Below, piece after piece: positions 63,655-64,000 of a stretch of 64,000 nucleotides of DNA. The stretch spans positions 1,813,501 through 1,877,500 of the forward strand of contig JAUPFP010000022.1 in the NCBI GenBank assembly GCA_036925085.1. The letters are read 5' to 3'. Position 1 is the first letter of the stretch, and each line of letters starts with the position of its first letter. The notes beneath the pieces are model-generated. The model searched no databases. It was given only the letters and a program-made list of their open reading frames with translations, and was not told the DNA's origin. This stretch comes from Brachycybe producta. Its lineage: Eukaryota; Arthropoda; Diplopoda; Playtdesmida; Andrognathidae. Made by a program: the position numbers and the translations under genes.

Positions 63655-64000
63655 ACTGAAGGTTTCATTAAGAAAGTGCGAGAGTTACAGGGTGTGTTTT
63701 ATAAGCTTTGGATTCTACTGGGAAAATTGGATTACAGGGTGTGTTTTACATAAATAGGGAAAAACGGTTTAAAAAAGTGTTTCTTTAAGAAATGTGGTTA
63801 CACTAAGGTAATTTTTAGGCTTTGCTTAGTAGAAATATAAGCAATTATATTTGGTAAATTTGCAAGGAATTATTCAAGGTATATTAAAAAGTAGAAAGGA
63901 TAATACAGGGTGTGTTTAATCAAAATAATTGGTTGTACTGGGTGTTTCATTAGAAACGATAATACAGGGTGTGTTTTCATTAAAAACAATCATTGTACAG
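63655..64000. repeat. Dispersed ACAGGGTGTGTTTT words
   Basis: At least four copies of TACAGGGTGTGTTT (about 63688, 63734, 63905, 63964) plus a near match at about 63938, spaced irregularly with TTAGAAACGATAA-like sequence between some of them. Confidence 0.7.

Overview
The window is animal nuclear DNA. It is AT-rich, has spliced genes with GT-AG introns, is full of small palindromic transposable elements and microsatellites, and carries no bacterial-type gene packing. Two protein-coding genes are well supported and lie tail to tail. The plus-strand gene (coding exons 6392..6785, 10348..10559, 18228..18767) encodes a 381-residue class A GPCR of the adenosine-receptor family. The minus-strand gene (25 coding exons from 60405 down to 25964) encodes a complete 1036-residue ULK/Atg1 autophagy-initiating kinase. 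All 25 exons join in frame with GT-AG boundaries. The kinase domain resembles, from memory, arthropod Atg1 proteins more than vertebrate ULK1/2, so a protostome and perhaps an arthropod is my best guess. The species cannot be named from the sequence alone.

Layout: 1..6391 is repeat-rich flank upstream of the GPCR; 6392..18767 is the GPCR with two long introns; 18768..25963 is the 7.2 kb convergent intergenic space; 25964..60405 is the Atg1/ULK gene; 60406..64000 is the 5' flank of Atg1/ULK. The kinase gene has short introns of 70 to 300 bp in most of its 3' half and long, transposon-filled introns elsewhere (6.3, 7.1 and 11.1 kb). Exons 5 and 6 are a small island between the two largest introns.

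The rest is mostly non-autonomous DNA elements. About 30 copies of a roughly 205 bp palindromic MITE (called family A here) make up close to a tenth of the window. Intact copies have termini ACAGGCAATTAG...CTAATTGCCTGT and 8 to 11 bp (usually 9 bp) target duplications. Their inner sequence carries CCAAT boxes, GC boxes and a CRE-like TGACGTCA. A related subfamily (B), a TA-flanked mariner-like MITE (D), a TTA-flanked Harbinger-like MITE (U) and about a dozen other palindromic families are also present. Several palindromes contain a tandem array that seems to have grown inside the element: a 15 bp unit at about 35.2-35.95 kb, a 26 bp unit at 39.8-40.15 kb and a 28 bp unit at 47.46-47.8 kb. No transposase, reverse transcriptase, rRNA, tRNA or viral gene was recognised.

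The two genes have no obvious functional link. One is a cell-surface nucleoside receptor and the other a cytoplasmic kinase that starts autophagosome formation. The most interesting structure is the repeat population and its effect on intron architecture.
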